DNA of 44,798 nucleotides from Planctomycetaceae bacterium. GTDB taxonomy: Bacteria; Planctomycetota; Planctomycetia; Planctomycetales; Planctomycetaceae. The notes beneath the pieces were generated by a model. That model did no database searches and had not been told where the DNA came from. It saw nothing but the letters and a program-made list of their open reading frames with translations. The stretch is taken from positions 1-44,798 of the forward strand of contig JADZEF010000090.1 in the NCBI GenBank assembly GCA_020850695.1, written 5' to 3'. The translations under genes were made by a program, and so were the position numbers. Below are positions 22,701 to 31,585 of the stretch, one piece after another; within the stretch, counting starts at the first letter, position 1; each line of letters begins with the position of its first letter.

Positions 22701-23486
22701 ATGAACGTCGCGATGTGGCACCCGCTCCCGATGATTGGTGCGGTGGAAATCCGCCTCATCGTCTTCGTGGTGATGGCCATCCTGGCGTTTATCAGCTGGA
22801 TCAGCCGGCAGATCGCCGCCGCGCGCGAAAAAGCTCCGCCGCCGACGCGACGTCCTCGTCGCAATACGGACGACCCGCTCCGCAACGAAGTTCAGATTTT
22901 CCTCGAGGAAGCCGATTCGAAGCCCCGCAATCGCGAGGACGACGTGCTCATCGAAGTCGTTCCCGACGACGAAGTCGTCCGGCGGCAGCGACAGCGACCG
23001 TCATCGCAACGGAGGCCCGCGGGTCAGGGAAGGCCAGCGCAAGTCCCTCCAGGAACGTCGATGCCGGGAATGCGACCTGCGGCGCCCCGTCCGTCGACTC
23101 AACCGGGATCGTCTCGCTCCCTGGCAGGGACGACCGCAAAGACGCCACCGGCGCTTCCCACGAAATCTCCCGAGCGGCCACGACCGGGCGGACAGATTCA
23201 GACGCAAGCCGCCGCCGGAACGAGCGCCCTGGGCGGAGGGGTTCGATCGCACCTGCAGGAGTACATGGGCGGTCGAATCGATCAGCGCGTCAAGGAAAAC
23301 CTCTCCGGAAACGTCGACAAGAGTGTTACACAGCACCTCGGAACTCAGGGCGCGGTTCCCCCCGACCATCCTGCGGCCGGGCAGGAACATCCGATCGTCC
23401 GTGTCCTCCGCTCGCCCGGTGGAGTGCGGCAGGCCGTGCTGATCAGTGAGATTCTGACTCCAAAGTACAAACGGCATCGCGCGTAG
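22701..23486 (+). CDS. Membrane-anchored low-complexity protein of unknown function
   Basis: This 261-residue protein has one transmembrane helix near the N-terminus (residues about 14-32) and then a long hydrophilic region rich in Pro, Arg, Gln and Ser. The C-terminus is ordered: HPIVRVLRSPGGVRQAVLISEIL followed by a basic end. I recognise no enzyme motif. The ATG at 22701 has AGAGGA seven bases upstream; the same frame is open further upstream into the transporter gene but lacks a better start. It sits 65 bases after the Nramp-like gene and 48 bases before the glycosyltransferase on the same strand, so it may share a transcript with them. Confidence 0.75.
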   Translation: MNVAMWHPLPMIGAVEIRLIVFVVMAILAFISWISRQIAAAREKAPPPTRRPRRNTDDPLRNEVQIFLEEADSKPRNREDDVLIEVVPDDEVVRRQRQRPSSQRRPAGQGRPAQVPPGTSMPGMRPAAPRPSTQPGSSRSLAGTTAKTPPALPTKSPERPRPGGQIQTQAAAGTSALGGGVRSHLQEYMGGRIDQRVKENLSGNVDKSVTQHLGTQGAVPPDHPAAGQEHPIVRVLRSPGGVRQAVLISEILTPKYKRHRA

Positions 23487-23534
23487 ACGGCGACGAAGTT
23501 TGCCAGCCATCCCCGGACTCTGTCCGGTGGTTTC

Positions 23535-24635
23535 ATGCTCGACACCCCTCTCAACGTGATGTTGCTGGCCGGCCGCTTCGAGATGCGCGGCTCATCGGTC
23601 TACACGTTGCGGCTCGCCAGGAATCTTGCGAGCCACGGGGTCTCCCCGTCGGTCCTCTGTGCCGATACCCGAAGGCTTGATGCGGCCCACCGGGCAGGGC
23701 TCCCGCTCAAGGAGTACCCTCATCTCGTCACGCCGCTCTTCAATCGAGTCGTGGTCGAGCTGATCGTCCGCGAAACGCGCCAGAGCCCTCCCGATCTGAT
23801 TCATATCCAGTCGCGTTCGGTTCTCGTGCAGGGAATGCGGCTCGCCCGCCGGTTGAACCGCCCCTACGTCGCGACGATGCACGATTTCCTGCCTCCGCGG
23901 GAGAAACTGCCGTTCGACCCCCAATGGTGCCGCGGGATCATTGCGGTCAGCAAGGCGGTGCAATCGGACATCCTCAGCCGGGGCAACATCCCCGATCACA
24001 TGGTGACGCTGGTCCACAGCGGCGTGGATCTCCCGCAAGACCTGAAGACACAGCCAGTGCTCGATCCGGGACATGTTCCCGTCATCGGGACGGCGGGTCC
24101 GCTCGAGTCGGTCAAGGGGCTCCCCTTCTTCCTGGGGGCTGCGGCGCGGGTGCTCGCCAAACGGAAGAACGTCGAGTTTCTGGTCGCCGGGGCAGGCCCC
24201 GAAGAAGAGAACCTTCGGCGGCTCGCCCGAGAGCTGCGCGTGGCCGAACATGTGACATTCGTGCCGAACATGTACGACTTTTCGCACGCCCTGGCGGCCA
24301 TGGACGTCTACTGCCTGCCCTCCCTGCGACAAGGCCTGGGAACGATCATGCTGGAGGCCATGGCGCTCGGAAAGCCGGTCATCGCGACGGGAGTCGGCGG
24401 CGTCTACAGCTGCGTCAAGAACAACGAGACAGGCTTCGTCGTCCCCGCGGCCGACAGCGAGCAGCTCGCCCAGCGCATGAAGCAGCTGCTCGACGATCCG
24501 GTGCTGGCACGCGCGATCGGGGAAGCGGGGCGTGCTTCGGTGCTTCAGGATTTCGGCCTCGAGCGGATGGTGGCCCAGACCGTCGAGGTCTATCGCCGCG
24601 CACTCCAGCAGAACGTCCTGGCCGACGCCGGCTGA
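23535..24635 (+). CDS. Glycosyltransferase family 4 (GT-B fold)
   Basis: This 366-residue enzyme should transfer a sugar from a nucleotide donor to a lipid or polysaccharide acceptor at the cytoplasmic face. The N-terminal domain starts with LNVMLLAGRFEMRGSSVYT and contains DLIHIQSR and ATMHD. The C-terminal donor domain has GTAGPLESVKGLPFFL, FLVAGAGPEEENL and LPSLRQGLGTIMLEAMALG. The EX7E motif is altered: the first Glu is Gln266, while the second, Glu274, is kept. Gly-rich GVGGVYSCVKNNETGFVV is typical. It ends four bases before the convergent ExbD-like gene. Confidence 0.9.
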   Translation: MLDTPLNVMLLAGRFEMRGSSVYTLRLARNLASHGVSPSVLCADTRRLDAAHRAGLPLKEYPHLVTPLFNRVVVELIVRETRQSPPDLIHIQSRSVLVQGMRLARRLNRPYVATMHDFLPPREKLPFDPQWCRGIIAVSKAVQSDILSRGNIPDHMVTLVHSGVDLPQDLKTQPVLDPGHVPVIGTAGPLESVKGLPFFLGAAARVLAKRKNVEFLVAGAGPEEENLRRLARELRVAEHVTFVPNMYDFSHALAAMDVYCLPSLRQGLGTIMLEAMALGKPVIATGVGGVYSCVKNNETGFVVPAADSEQLAQRMKQLLDDPVLARAIGEAGRASVLQDFGLERMVAQTVEVYRRALQQNVLADAG

Positions 24636-24639
24636 ATCG

Positions 24640-25821
24640 TCACTGACCCGACGAGCGCGATCCCTTGGGCGAGCCGGCGATCGGAACACCCATCGGCAAT
24701 GGACGTGCCGCGACCGTGAAACCTTCCCGGTGGGCAAACTGCGTGAGGTCGCGATACAGGCCGAAGCTGTCCGGATAAACCCAGAAGGTGAGCGTCGCTT
24801 CCGGTGAGGCCGACCGCAGCAACTGTTGGAAGGACGAATTTTTCCGCAGGGCTTGTGCGGCGGTTTCTCCCTTGAGGCTCGGATCGGGAACGCATTCGAA
24901 GCTCGACACCACGATCCGCATCATTCCGCCTTGACGAAGGTCGTCGACGCCCGAGTCCTCGCGTTCGACGACGTACCGCATGCGGAAGCCGTGCACGGGG
25001 CCGATCTCCCCCTGATGTTTGCGGAACTTGGCCAGCCAGTCGCGCTGTTTCCCGATCTGGATCTTGAGCCGCTCCTTCATTTCCTCCATGGGCACATAGG
25101 CAATACGACCTTCCGACAGGCGGAAGTGGACTTCGTGCCCAGTCACCATGCGGCTGACCGGCGTGACGCGGTGGCGAAGTTCTTTCGCCGGAGGCTTCGC
25201 TTTCTCAAGAGCATCCAGCTGCCGCCGCGCGGCCGCGAGTTGTGCGGCAATTTCATTGATCGTCGATTGCGAGTCGGCCGTGACGTTGCGGCGCGCCGAA
25301 TTAGCCGCCTCGGCGTCCTTCAGCTCTTCTTCGAGTGACGCAATCTTCCGGCGGAACTCGTCTTCGGCCGATCCTGCCGTGCTCAATGCACGAAGCGAAG
25401 CGGCTTGTTCATTCTGAAGGCGTTCAAGCTCCTGCTGGACCTGCTCGAACTGCGCGATCGTCTCGGCCGACGGTTCGACGTCCCTTGGCGGAGCCAGTAG
25501 CCGCGGTGGTTCTGAAGGGGCCGCCAGCACCGGCGGGGCTTCCATCGACTTCGATGCCGGACCGGAAGCGAGCGGGACCTCGGGCGCGGGTTCGCTGGAA
25601 ACGGGTTCCGATTCCGGCGCGAGGGCCGGCCCTTCGTCCGCCGAGGGCTCCGACGAGGATTCGGGAGGGGGAGTCAAGAGCGCCTGAAGTTCGAGCGGAG
25701 CGTTCCCCGCCCGCACCGCAGCGCAGACAATCAGGATGATCAGAATCCCGACGATGTTGGCCACCACGTCGAGGATCGAATCGGCCTGGATCTCTTCGTT
25801 ATCGTGTCGACGGCGCGCCAT
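24640..25821 (-). CDS. ExbD/TolR-like protein, short form (393 residues)
   Basis: One transmembrane helix near the N-terminus carries an Asp: QADSILDVVANIVGILIILIV (Asp18 at the membrane entrance), like the proton-handling Asp of ExbD, TolR and MotB. Then come a Pro/Glu/Ser linker (about 50-125), a coiled coil (about 125-210) and a compact C-terminal domain that contains EVHFRLSEGRIAYVP and LTFWVYPDSFGLYRDL. The same pattern is present in the next gene. Its start overlaps the end of that gene by 23 bases, and GGAG sits eight bases upstream of the ATG. This is the last gene of a three-gene unit with a MotA/TolQ-like partner. Function is inferred only from architecture. Confidence 0.75.
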   Translation of the reverse strand: MARRRHDNEEIQADSILDVVANIVGILIILIVCAAVRAGNAPLELQALLTPPPESSSEPSADEGPALAPESEPVSSEPAPEVPLASGPASKSMEAPPVLAAPSEPPRLLAPPRDVEPSAETIAQFEQVQQELERLQNEQAASLRALSTAGSAEDEFRRKIASLEEELKDAEAANSARRNVTADSQSTINEIAAQLAAARRQLDALEKAKPPAKELRHRVTPVSRMVTGHEVHFRLSEGRIAYVPMEEMKERLKIQIGKQRDWLAKFRKHQGEIGPVHGFRMRYVVEREDSGVDDLRQGGMMRIVVSSFECVPDPSLKGETAAQALRKNSSFQQLLRSASPEATLTFWVYPDSFGLYRDLTQFAHREGFTVAARPLPMGVPIAGSPKGSRSSGQ

Positions 25822-28375
25822 TCTGCGTCTCCGTCGGTTTCGAGGGGCGATTCACATCGGTCGTCGCGGCCGGCAGGACCGGCCCGGTTCCAGCGTCCGC
25901 GGCGGGGCGCTTCGGAAAGAATGCGTCGGACGGCACGGCCGTCGTTTTCGGCGGTTGCGCGGCCTGAACGCTCGAGGTCAGACCTTCGCGCTTCAGCGGA
26001 ACGCGGAGCGGTTCAATCGACTTCTCCGACCCGGGCGCGGCGACGAACTTGAGCGTGGGAACGTAATAGAAGCTGTCCGGTGGACGACCCCAGCTGCGGG
26101 CTTCCTCCTCGACCGCGTCGGTAATCCGTTCGACGGTGTCTTTGACCGAGGTCCCCTCCTCGAGCGGAATCTCGCGTCCCTGCCCGAGGACCAGACGATC
26201 CTCCAGCACCTGGACCGGGATGTCTCGCTGGAAGCCGATCGACGCGCGACGGCTGTAGTAGCCCCAGCGGCGTTCCCCCTCAGCCCGCGCACCACGCTTG
26301 CGGCTCAGCGGTCCGAAGTTCGCTCCAGGACCGGCCGAAACCTCGTCATTGCTTCCCTTGCTCGAAGAGCCGCCCGATCCTCCTTCGTCACCGTCCGACG
26401 GACCGCCGCTACGCCCCGTCGACTTCGTCACCATCCCCGAGTCTCCGCTGCTGCTTCCCACAGCGGTCGGGCTGGTCCCACCGGTCCCGCCGGGCTCCGT
26501 CGCGGACTTCGATCCCGACTTGGCAGCATTGGAATTCCCAGGCTTGCCCGCGGCGGGTAAAGCCGGCCCGTTTGGTGACGCGGTAGTAGATCCTCCGGTC
26601 TTGCCATCGCTGGTCGCGGTCGCCGTTCCGTCCGACGCAACGCCGCCCGTTCCCACTGAGGAATCGGACTTCAAAGCGTCGGCTTTGCCCGAGCCCCCCG
26701 CACCCTGCCCACGGTCGCGCAGACGCTGCTCGAACGGGCTTGATTCGTCCCCCACGGCGCTCCCGGTTCCAGACGCTGAAGTACCGGATTCGGCGTTTCC
26801 GGGACCGAAACTCGATCCTCCGCCGCCCGCCGCACCGTTTCCACCCGGCTTGACAGCCCTTCCGGCATTTCCAGTGATGGGCTTGGGCGTCCAGTCCTCG
26901 CCTCCGGTCCCGGCGCCGCCCGCATTCTCGCCGCGCGGCTTGCCTGCCATGCTTCGACCCGGCGCGTTGCGGCCTGTCGCACCGTTGCGGGCTTCCCAGG
27001 CACTGTTCGCCCGATCGAAGGGATCATCGTAAGCCGGTTTCGACTCCGGTTCGACTTCTTCAAAGCCCACGCCCGGCCGGAACCGCATCGCTCTTCCTTC
27101 TCCGCGGGCTCCGCCAGAATCCGAGGCGCTACCGCCGCGTGCCACGCGAGGCGTTCCCAAGCCGCCGGCCTCCCCTTCGTCCATGCCCGGTTCGAGATCG
27201 CTCCCGGGTCCGCCAACACCGCCGAGACGGGCTCCCTGAGAAAGTCGCCGCGACTCGGGGTACTCGCCCCCGTCTCCTTCCTGGGCCAGCGTCGAACGAT
27301 CGCGCTGCGCGATCGCCTCCGCGACCGCCTGCCGGCACAACTCGCGGGCTTTCGGATCGGCTGCGGGCAGCGCGAGCTGATCGTCATCATCGAGGAGCTC
27401 GTACCCGTGCGACTGATGCAGCTTCGAAAGCATCTTCTGTGCGTAGTAGTACGCGATGTGCCCGCTCGGCCGGATGATCAAGAGGACGTATGGTTCGGGC
27501 TGCTCCCCCTCCGCGGACTTCAGTCCATCAACCGTCGACCAGTAACGGCATAGCGCATTCGAGCCCGCCAGCAACGGGTTCGACTTCTCGCTGAACCCCG
27601 CGATATCGGATGGCGTGATCACCACATCTTCCGGAATGAACCGCAATCCGGTGGCCGTGCATTCGATGAGAATCGGGCGGCGCGTCGTCCCGGACGACCC
27701 ATCGTAAGGAACGAACGCGAACTTGCTCGCGACGTCGTTTGTCTTCTTCTGTGCCATGCGGATCTGGCGATTGAGATCCTCCAGTTCTTTCGTCAGACGC
27801 TCGCGTTCCTCGTCGAGCTTCTGCGTTTCCGCGGCGCCCTTCTCGGCCCCTTCTTCCATCGCTGCCAACCGCTTCTCAACGTCCTGCAGGGCGGCCTGCG
27901 CCTCGATCGTCCGCCGCCGCGCCGCAATCACCTTCTCCTGCTGACGGCGCAGCGCCGCACGCTCGACGTCAAGGCGTCCCGTCAGCTCGGCGATCCGCTC
28001 GCGGAGCTCTCGATCCAGATCCCGCGGGGTCGGCCCTGCCGGCGGAGAAGGCGCGGCTTCGGCCAACTCTGGCGCCGGTTCTTCCGAGGAGGAAGGCTCC
28101 TCGGGCTCGGGAGTCATCAGCGGCGCCGGCTCTTCCTCGATCGAAGGAACCGCCTCGACCGAAGGAACCGCGTCCGGCAGGGCCGGAGCGAGTTCCGGTG
28201 AGGCGGCCTCGGTCGATGCGACAGCCTCGCTCGGATCGGGAGTCGCCGCGTGCGACCGCATCCGCGCACTCAGCAGGATCAAAATGAGAATGAGCGACCC
28301 CATCGTGCAGACGAGCACGTCGAGAAACGGAAAGATCGTGATGGGGAGCGCGTTGCGGCGCGGGGCGTGGCTCAT
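25799..28375 (-). CDS. ExbD/TolR-like protein, long form (858 residues)
   Basis: The N-terminal helix ITIFPFLDVLVCTMGSLILI resembles the ExbD motif (PFxDVxxxLL) with its conserved Asp19. It is followed by an acidic/Pro-rich linker (40-110), a coiled coil (110-205) and a first globular region (205-345) with PILIECTATGLRFIPEDV and LLIIRPSGHIAYYYAQ. A 300-residue Gly/Ser/Ala/Thr-rich low-complexity stretch (about 385-690) comes next, then a second globular region (about 700-815) beginning GERRWGYYSRRASIGFQ. Normal ExbD proteins have about 140 residues, so most of this one is extra periplasmic material. It lies 136 bases after the MotA-like gene and overlaps the shorter ExbD-like gene. Confidence 0.75.
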   Translation of the reverse strand: MSHAPRRNALPITIFPFLDVLVCTMGSLILILILLSARMRSHAATPDPSEAVASTEAASPELAPALPDAVPSVEAVPSIEEEPAPLMTPEPEEPSSSEEPAPELAEAAPSPPAGPTPRDLDRELRERIAELTGRLDVERAALRRQQEKVIAARRRTIEAQAALQDVEKRLAAMEEGAEKGAAETQKLDEERERLTKELEDLNRQIRMAQKKTNDVASKFAFVPYDGSSGTTRRPILIECTATGLRFIPEDVVITPSDIAGFSEKSNPLLAGSNALCRYWSTVDGLKSAEGEQPEPYVLLIIRPSGHIAYYYAQKMLSKLHQSHGYELLDDDDQLALPAADPKARELCRQAVAEAIAQRDRSTLAQEGDGGEYPESRRLSQGARLGGVGGPGSDLEPGMDEGEAGGLGTPRVARGGSASDSGGARGEGRAMRFRPGVGFEEVEPESKPAYDDPFDRANSAWEARNGATGRNAPGRSMAGKPRGENAGGAGTGGEDWTPKPITGNAGRAVKPGGNGAAGGGGSSFGPGNAESGTSASGTGSAVGDESSPFEQRLRDRGQGAGGSGKADALKSDSSVGTGGVASDGTATATSDGKTGGSTTASPNGPALPAAGKPGNSNAAKSGSKSATEPGGTGGTSPTAVGSSSGDSGMVTKSTGRSGGPSDGDEGGSGGSSSKGSNDEVSAGPGANFGPLSRKRGARAEGERRWGYYSRRASIGFQRDIPVQVLEDRLVLGQGREIPLEEGTSVKDTVERITDAVEEEARSWGRPPDSFYYVPTLKFVAAPGSEKSIEPLRVPLKREGLTSSVQAAQPPKTTAVPSDAFFPKRPAADAGTGPVLPAATTDVNRPSKPTETQNGAPSTR

Positions 28376-28511
28376 CGGAAGGGCTGCGAGAAGGAGCGGA
28401 AGGCAGGACTTGTTGGTCCGTCGGTGCGAGCGGTGAAGTCCTTTCGAGCTGTTGCGAGGAAACGGATCAGAGAATTGGAGGGACAGTCGGCGCGATCGAG
28501 CGAGGCGAGGT

Positions 28512-29990
28512 TCATGCGGCCTTGGGCTTGGTGCGGGCGGTCAAAAGATGCACCGCCGCACTCAGGTTGTGGACGGCATCGTCGAATTCATTCGTGGCCC
28601 TCAGCGCTTCAAGATTTTCGGTGAGCCGCCCCTGCAGCCGCGACAGCTCTTCTTCCTGCGACACAATTTCAAGGAGCGTCTTGGCCTGGCGGCGCAGTTC
28701 GATCGTCATCTCGCGGGTCGCGTCGCTCGTGTCTTTCAGCTCGCTGTGCCACTTCGTGATGCGTTCGTTCATCGAGCGGATCAGCGCGTCGATCTGGTGC
28801 CGCTCGTCCCTCTGAATGGCGCCGAGCGCGTCGGCCGCCTTGCGCACCATGGCGTCGAAGTTGCCGACGAGGTCGGTGTGCAGCGCCGACTGTTGTTCGA
28901 GTGCGCGGGCGATTCCGTCCACCAGCTTGCTCGACGCCCGTTCGAAGACTTTGAGAAAGTCTTCGCGGCTCAATGCGAGCTGTTCGCTGTGCGACGTGAG
29001 AGAAAGTCCCATGCCGGCCCGCAGCGAGTCGTTGAGCGCTTCGGTCTGTGAGTCGAGCGTGGTGACCCACCGCTCTCGCGTCCGCTCGAGCGCGTCCTCC
29101 CACAGCTGGGCCTGGCGTTGAATCAGCACTTCGGTGCGTTGCAGCACCCGCTCGGCCGCCCGCGATTCCGCTTCCGACATCCCCTGGTAAGGAAGCGACC
29201 CGTCCGCATCGAGCGGCGGGAACAACATGACCATTGTCCGCGTCGCCTGCTCGTCGACCCGCGCCAGCATTTGCAGTTCGACTCGTTCAACGGCAAACGA
29301 TGAGAACACCAGGATCAGCGACAACGCCAGCGAAAGGACCGTGGCATCGAAGGCTGTCCCAAGTCCGCCGGTCAGCAGCGCCAATGCCGACGTCAGTTCA
29401 TCCGCGGGAACCTTCGCGATCGCCGTCGCCAGGCCGCCGATCGTTCCCACGAAGCCCAGCAGCATCATGCCCCAGGACGACAATCGCACTCCGGCGGTCC
29501 GTTCGTGCTGTCGCAACTGCGCCGCTTCCGCCCGCTGCCTGAGCTGGCCTTCCATTCCCGCCACGGAACGGCGCGCGAGCATCCATCCGATGACCTGAGT
29601 CAGTCGCCGGACGAGCGGCGTCCGCTGGATGCGGCGCGGCAGGCCCGCCAACTCGGTCCGCGCACGATCCAGAATCTGAAGGTCATCCGCGCCCGCCAGA
29701 GGAAAGGTCGTCAATGGCGCGAGCCCGAGAGCCTGATACGCCGCCCGCAACCGGAACGCTCGCAGGAACACCGACGAAATCCCCGCGCAGAACAGCCAGA
29801 CGATCACCTTCTGGACCGGCGATTGAGCAAGATACCTTTCAGCGGCTTCCTGTGGCACAGGAAGATAGGGAATCGAGACATAGACCAGGACGGAGATGAT
29901 GCTGCCGACGAGAATCGGCGTCATCGCTGCGAGCAGGAACTCGTTCAGCGAGTCATCGCTTCGCGTCGTGGGTGAGGCCGCGGCGGACAT
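28512..29990 (-). CDS. MotA/TolQ/ExbB-like proton-channel protein with coiled-coil tail
   Basis: The product is 492 residues. Hydrophobic segments lie at about 20-44, 62-80, 170-195 and 205-232. The last two match the MotA/ExbB core: GFVGTIGGLATAI and then LTGGLGTAFDATVLSLALSLILVF, with small residues and a Thr lining the channel. The 260 residues after the last helix are an uninterrupted helical coiled coil in the cytoplasm, far longer than in ExbB or TolQ and reminiscent of ZorA tails. The ATG at 29990 has GGGAG seven bases upstream; a TTG at 29993 precedes it. It heads the operon with the two ExbD-like proteins. Confidence 0.8.
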   Translation of the reverse strand: MSAAASPTTRSDDSLNEFLLAAMTPILVGSIISVLVYVSIPYLPVPQEAAERYLAQSPVQKVIVWLFCAGISSVFLRAFRLRAAYQALGLAPLTTFPLAGADDLQILDRARTELAGLPRRIQRTPLVRRLTQVIGWMLARRSVAGMEGQLRQRAEAAQLRQHERTAGVRLSSWGMMLLGFVGTIGGLATAIAKVPADELTSALALLTGGLGTAFDATVLSLALSLILVFSSFAVERVELQMLARVDEQATRTMVMLFPPLDADGSLPYQGMSEAESRAAERVLQRTEVLIQRQAQLWEDALERTRERWVTTLDSQTEALNDSLRAGMGLSLTSHSEQLALSREDFLKVFERASSKLVDGIARALEQQSALHTDLVGNFDAMVRKAADALGAIQRDERHQIDALIRSMNERITKWHSELKDTSDATREMTIELRRQAKTLLEIVSQEEELSRLQGRLTENLEALRATNEFDDAVHNLSAAVHLLTARTKPKAA

Positions 29991-30660
29991 CAACCGACTC
30001 CCATCCCTGGCAGATCGTCAGAACAGGCTTCCATGGAACACGACTCGGACCGAAGCCCCGTGAGCCCTGCATGCTGGACGGACTTTCGCCGGAAGGACGA
30101 GGTCCTTGTCGATAGCATCGGCAAAGTTTTCCCAGTTGATGAAATCAATTCACGTCGAAGGCATACGAATGCCGTCGACCGCGAAAGACAGGCAGGAGAG
30201 TGGAGAGAATTTTCAGCTAGTGCGGTTCAGAGATGGGCGCACTTCCCCCTTGGAAGAGGCGCGGGTTTTAGCATCCCGCACGAGGTAAGCCAAGAGCGAC
30301 ACATCCTGCTGTCATGCCGGTCCTTCGCATCTTCCGTAGCTTCCCTTTGCAAGGTTGCGTTTCTGAGATCGCCCTATGGTGAAGAACGGACTGCAGCAAC
30401 TGCCAATTCGGTTGCGCCAGCCTTCTTCAAGTGATTCGTCTATGCGTGCTTATATTGCTTCCGTGCCGGCGGGAGCCCGGGAAATTTCGGGCCTTTGGAA
30501 AAGGTTGGAGGACGAAATCGGTTGTGACGGCGAGGATGGAGTCGCGCCGCCATCGCACCGATAACGAAAATGGCGGGATCCGGACGACATGAACGCCCAA
30601 CGCGACGCCTTGCGGCGGACGGTGTGGCGGTGGTTTGGACAAGGAAGGAAAGGCGGGAAC
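29991..30660. other. 670-base divergent intergenic region
   Basis: The base composition is less GC-rich than the flanking genes, and no frame has a recognisable protein. A hairpin is present at 30154-30179: GTCGAxGGCAT and ATGCCxTCGAC around an ACGA loop, 10 of 11 pairs. A TATATT box at 30451-30456 could serve the kinase gene at 30661, but no matching -35 is clear. Confidence 0.4.
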
Positions 30661-31470
30661 ATGGCAGCTCGCGAGGAACTTTCGCTCGAAGCGCAGGTGG
30701 CCCGACTGAAGGCGGAGAATGAGGAGCTGCGCCGTCGCCTGATGCAGGCCCAGCGAATGACGTCGGTTGGAGCGCTCGCGTTCTCGATCACGCACGAGTT
30801 CAACAACATCCTCACGACGGTCATTAACTACGCGAAGATGGGCCTTCGTCACAAAGAGCCCGCCAGCCGCGAGAAATCTTTCGACCGCATCCTGACAGCC
30901 GGCCAGCGGGCGGCGCGGATCACCACGGGGCTCCTCGCATTCGCCCGAAACAAAGAGACTCGATTCGAACCGACCGACCTGGTCCAACTGGTGCAGGACA
31001 TCCTCGTGCTGGTTGAAAAGGATCTTCAGAATCACCGCATCCGATTGGAGACGGTCTTCGAAGGCCGTCCGTTCGCGTCCGTGTGCGGCACGCAGATCCA
31101 GCAGGTGCTGCTGAACCTCGTCATCAACGCCCGCCAGGCGATGTCGTCCGGAACCGGTCAGCTGACCGTCGGGGTCCGCCTCAATCCGGAAAGCACGATG
31201 GCCGAAATCTCGGTCCGCGACACCGGGTCCGGTATTCCTGCCGACAAGCTGGCAACCATCTTCGAGCCCTTCTTTACCACCAAGACCGCGGACGGACAGG
31301 GCCAGGGCGGGACCGGCCTGGGACTCGCGCTCTGCCGCGAAATCATCGAAGCCCACCAGGGACGCATCCGCGTCGAAAGCGCCGTCGGAAAAGGAACGAT
31401 CTTCACGCTGAAATTCCCCGCCGTGGCCGCACCGACGGAAGCCCGCAAAGAACTGAGTGCCGTCAGCTGA
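30661..31470 (+). CDS. Soluble NtrB-like sensor histidine kinase
   Basis: This 269-residue kinase has no membrane segment. A short coiled coil (about 8-30) leads into the dimerisation helix with the phosphorylated His45 in FSITHEFNNIL, the form seen in NtrB-type kinases. The ATPase domain has an N-box LLNLVINARQAM, G1 DTGSGIP, F-box FEPFFTTK and G2 GTGLGLA. No PAS or other sensor domain is encoded and no response regulator lies next to it. The signal must reach it through the coiled coil or another protein. The ATG at 30661 follows GGAAAGGCGGG and is preferred over 30589, which lacks a good ribosome site. Confidence 0.9.
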   Translation: MAAREELSLEAQVARLKAENEELRRRLMQAQRMTSVGALAFSITHEFNNILTTVINYAKMGLRHKEPASREKSFDRILTAGQRAARITTGLLAFARNKETRFEPTDLVQLVQDILVLVEKDLQNHRIRLETVFEGRPFASVCGTQIQQVLLNLVINARQAMSSGTGQLTVGVRLNPESTMAEISVRDTGSGIPADKLATIFEPFFTTKTADGQGQGGTGLGLALCREIIEAHQGRIRVESAVGKGTIFTLKFPAVAAPTEARKELSAVS

Positions 31471-31585
31471 ACGGCATTGCGGCCGGTTCCCGTGTTGACT
31501 CACCCCCCGGCGAACACGAAGATCCCGCACGCCGGAATCGCCGGTCGATGGGGGCTCGTCGAAACACGGCCGGGATCAGCGACGA

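Noticed and set aside
25736..27032. Plus-strand Pro/Ser-rich frames inside the ExbD-like genes
   Set aside because: They are mirror images of the Gly/Ser/Ala-rich coding region on the minus strand.
28512..29990. Zorya phage-defence system
   Set aside because: The channel protein with coiled-coil tail resembles ZorA, but its partners lack the OmpA-like peptidoglycan-binding domain of ZorB, and no ZorC, helicase ZorD or nuclease ZorE is found next to it.
30033..30434. 133-codon plus-strand frame in the intergenic region
   Set aside because: It has an ATG but no good ribosome site, no domain and mixed codon usage. It also covers a palindromic stem. I treat it as non-coding.
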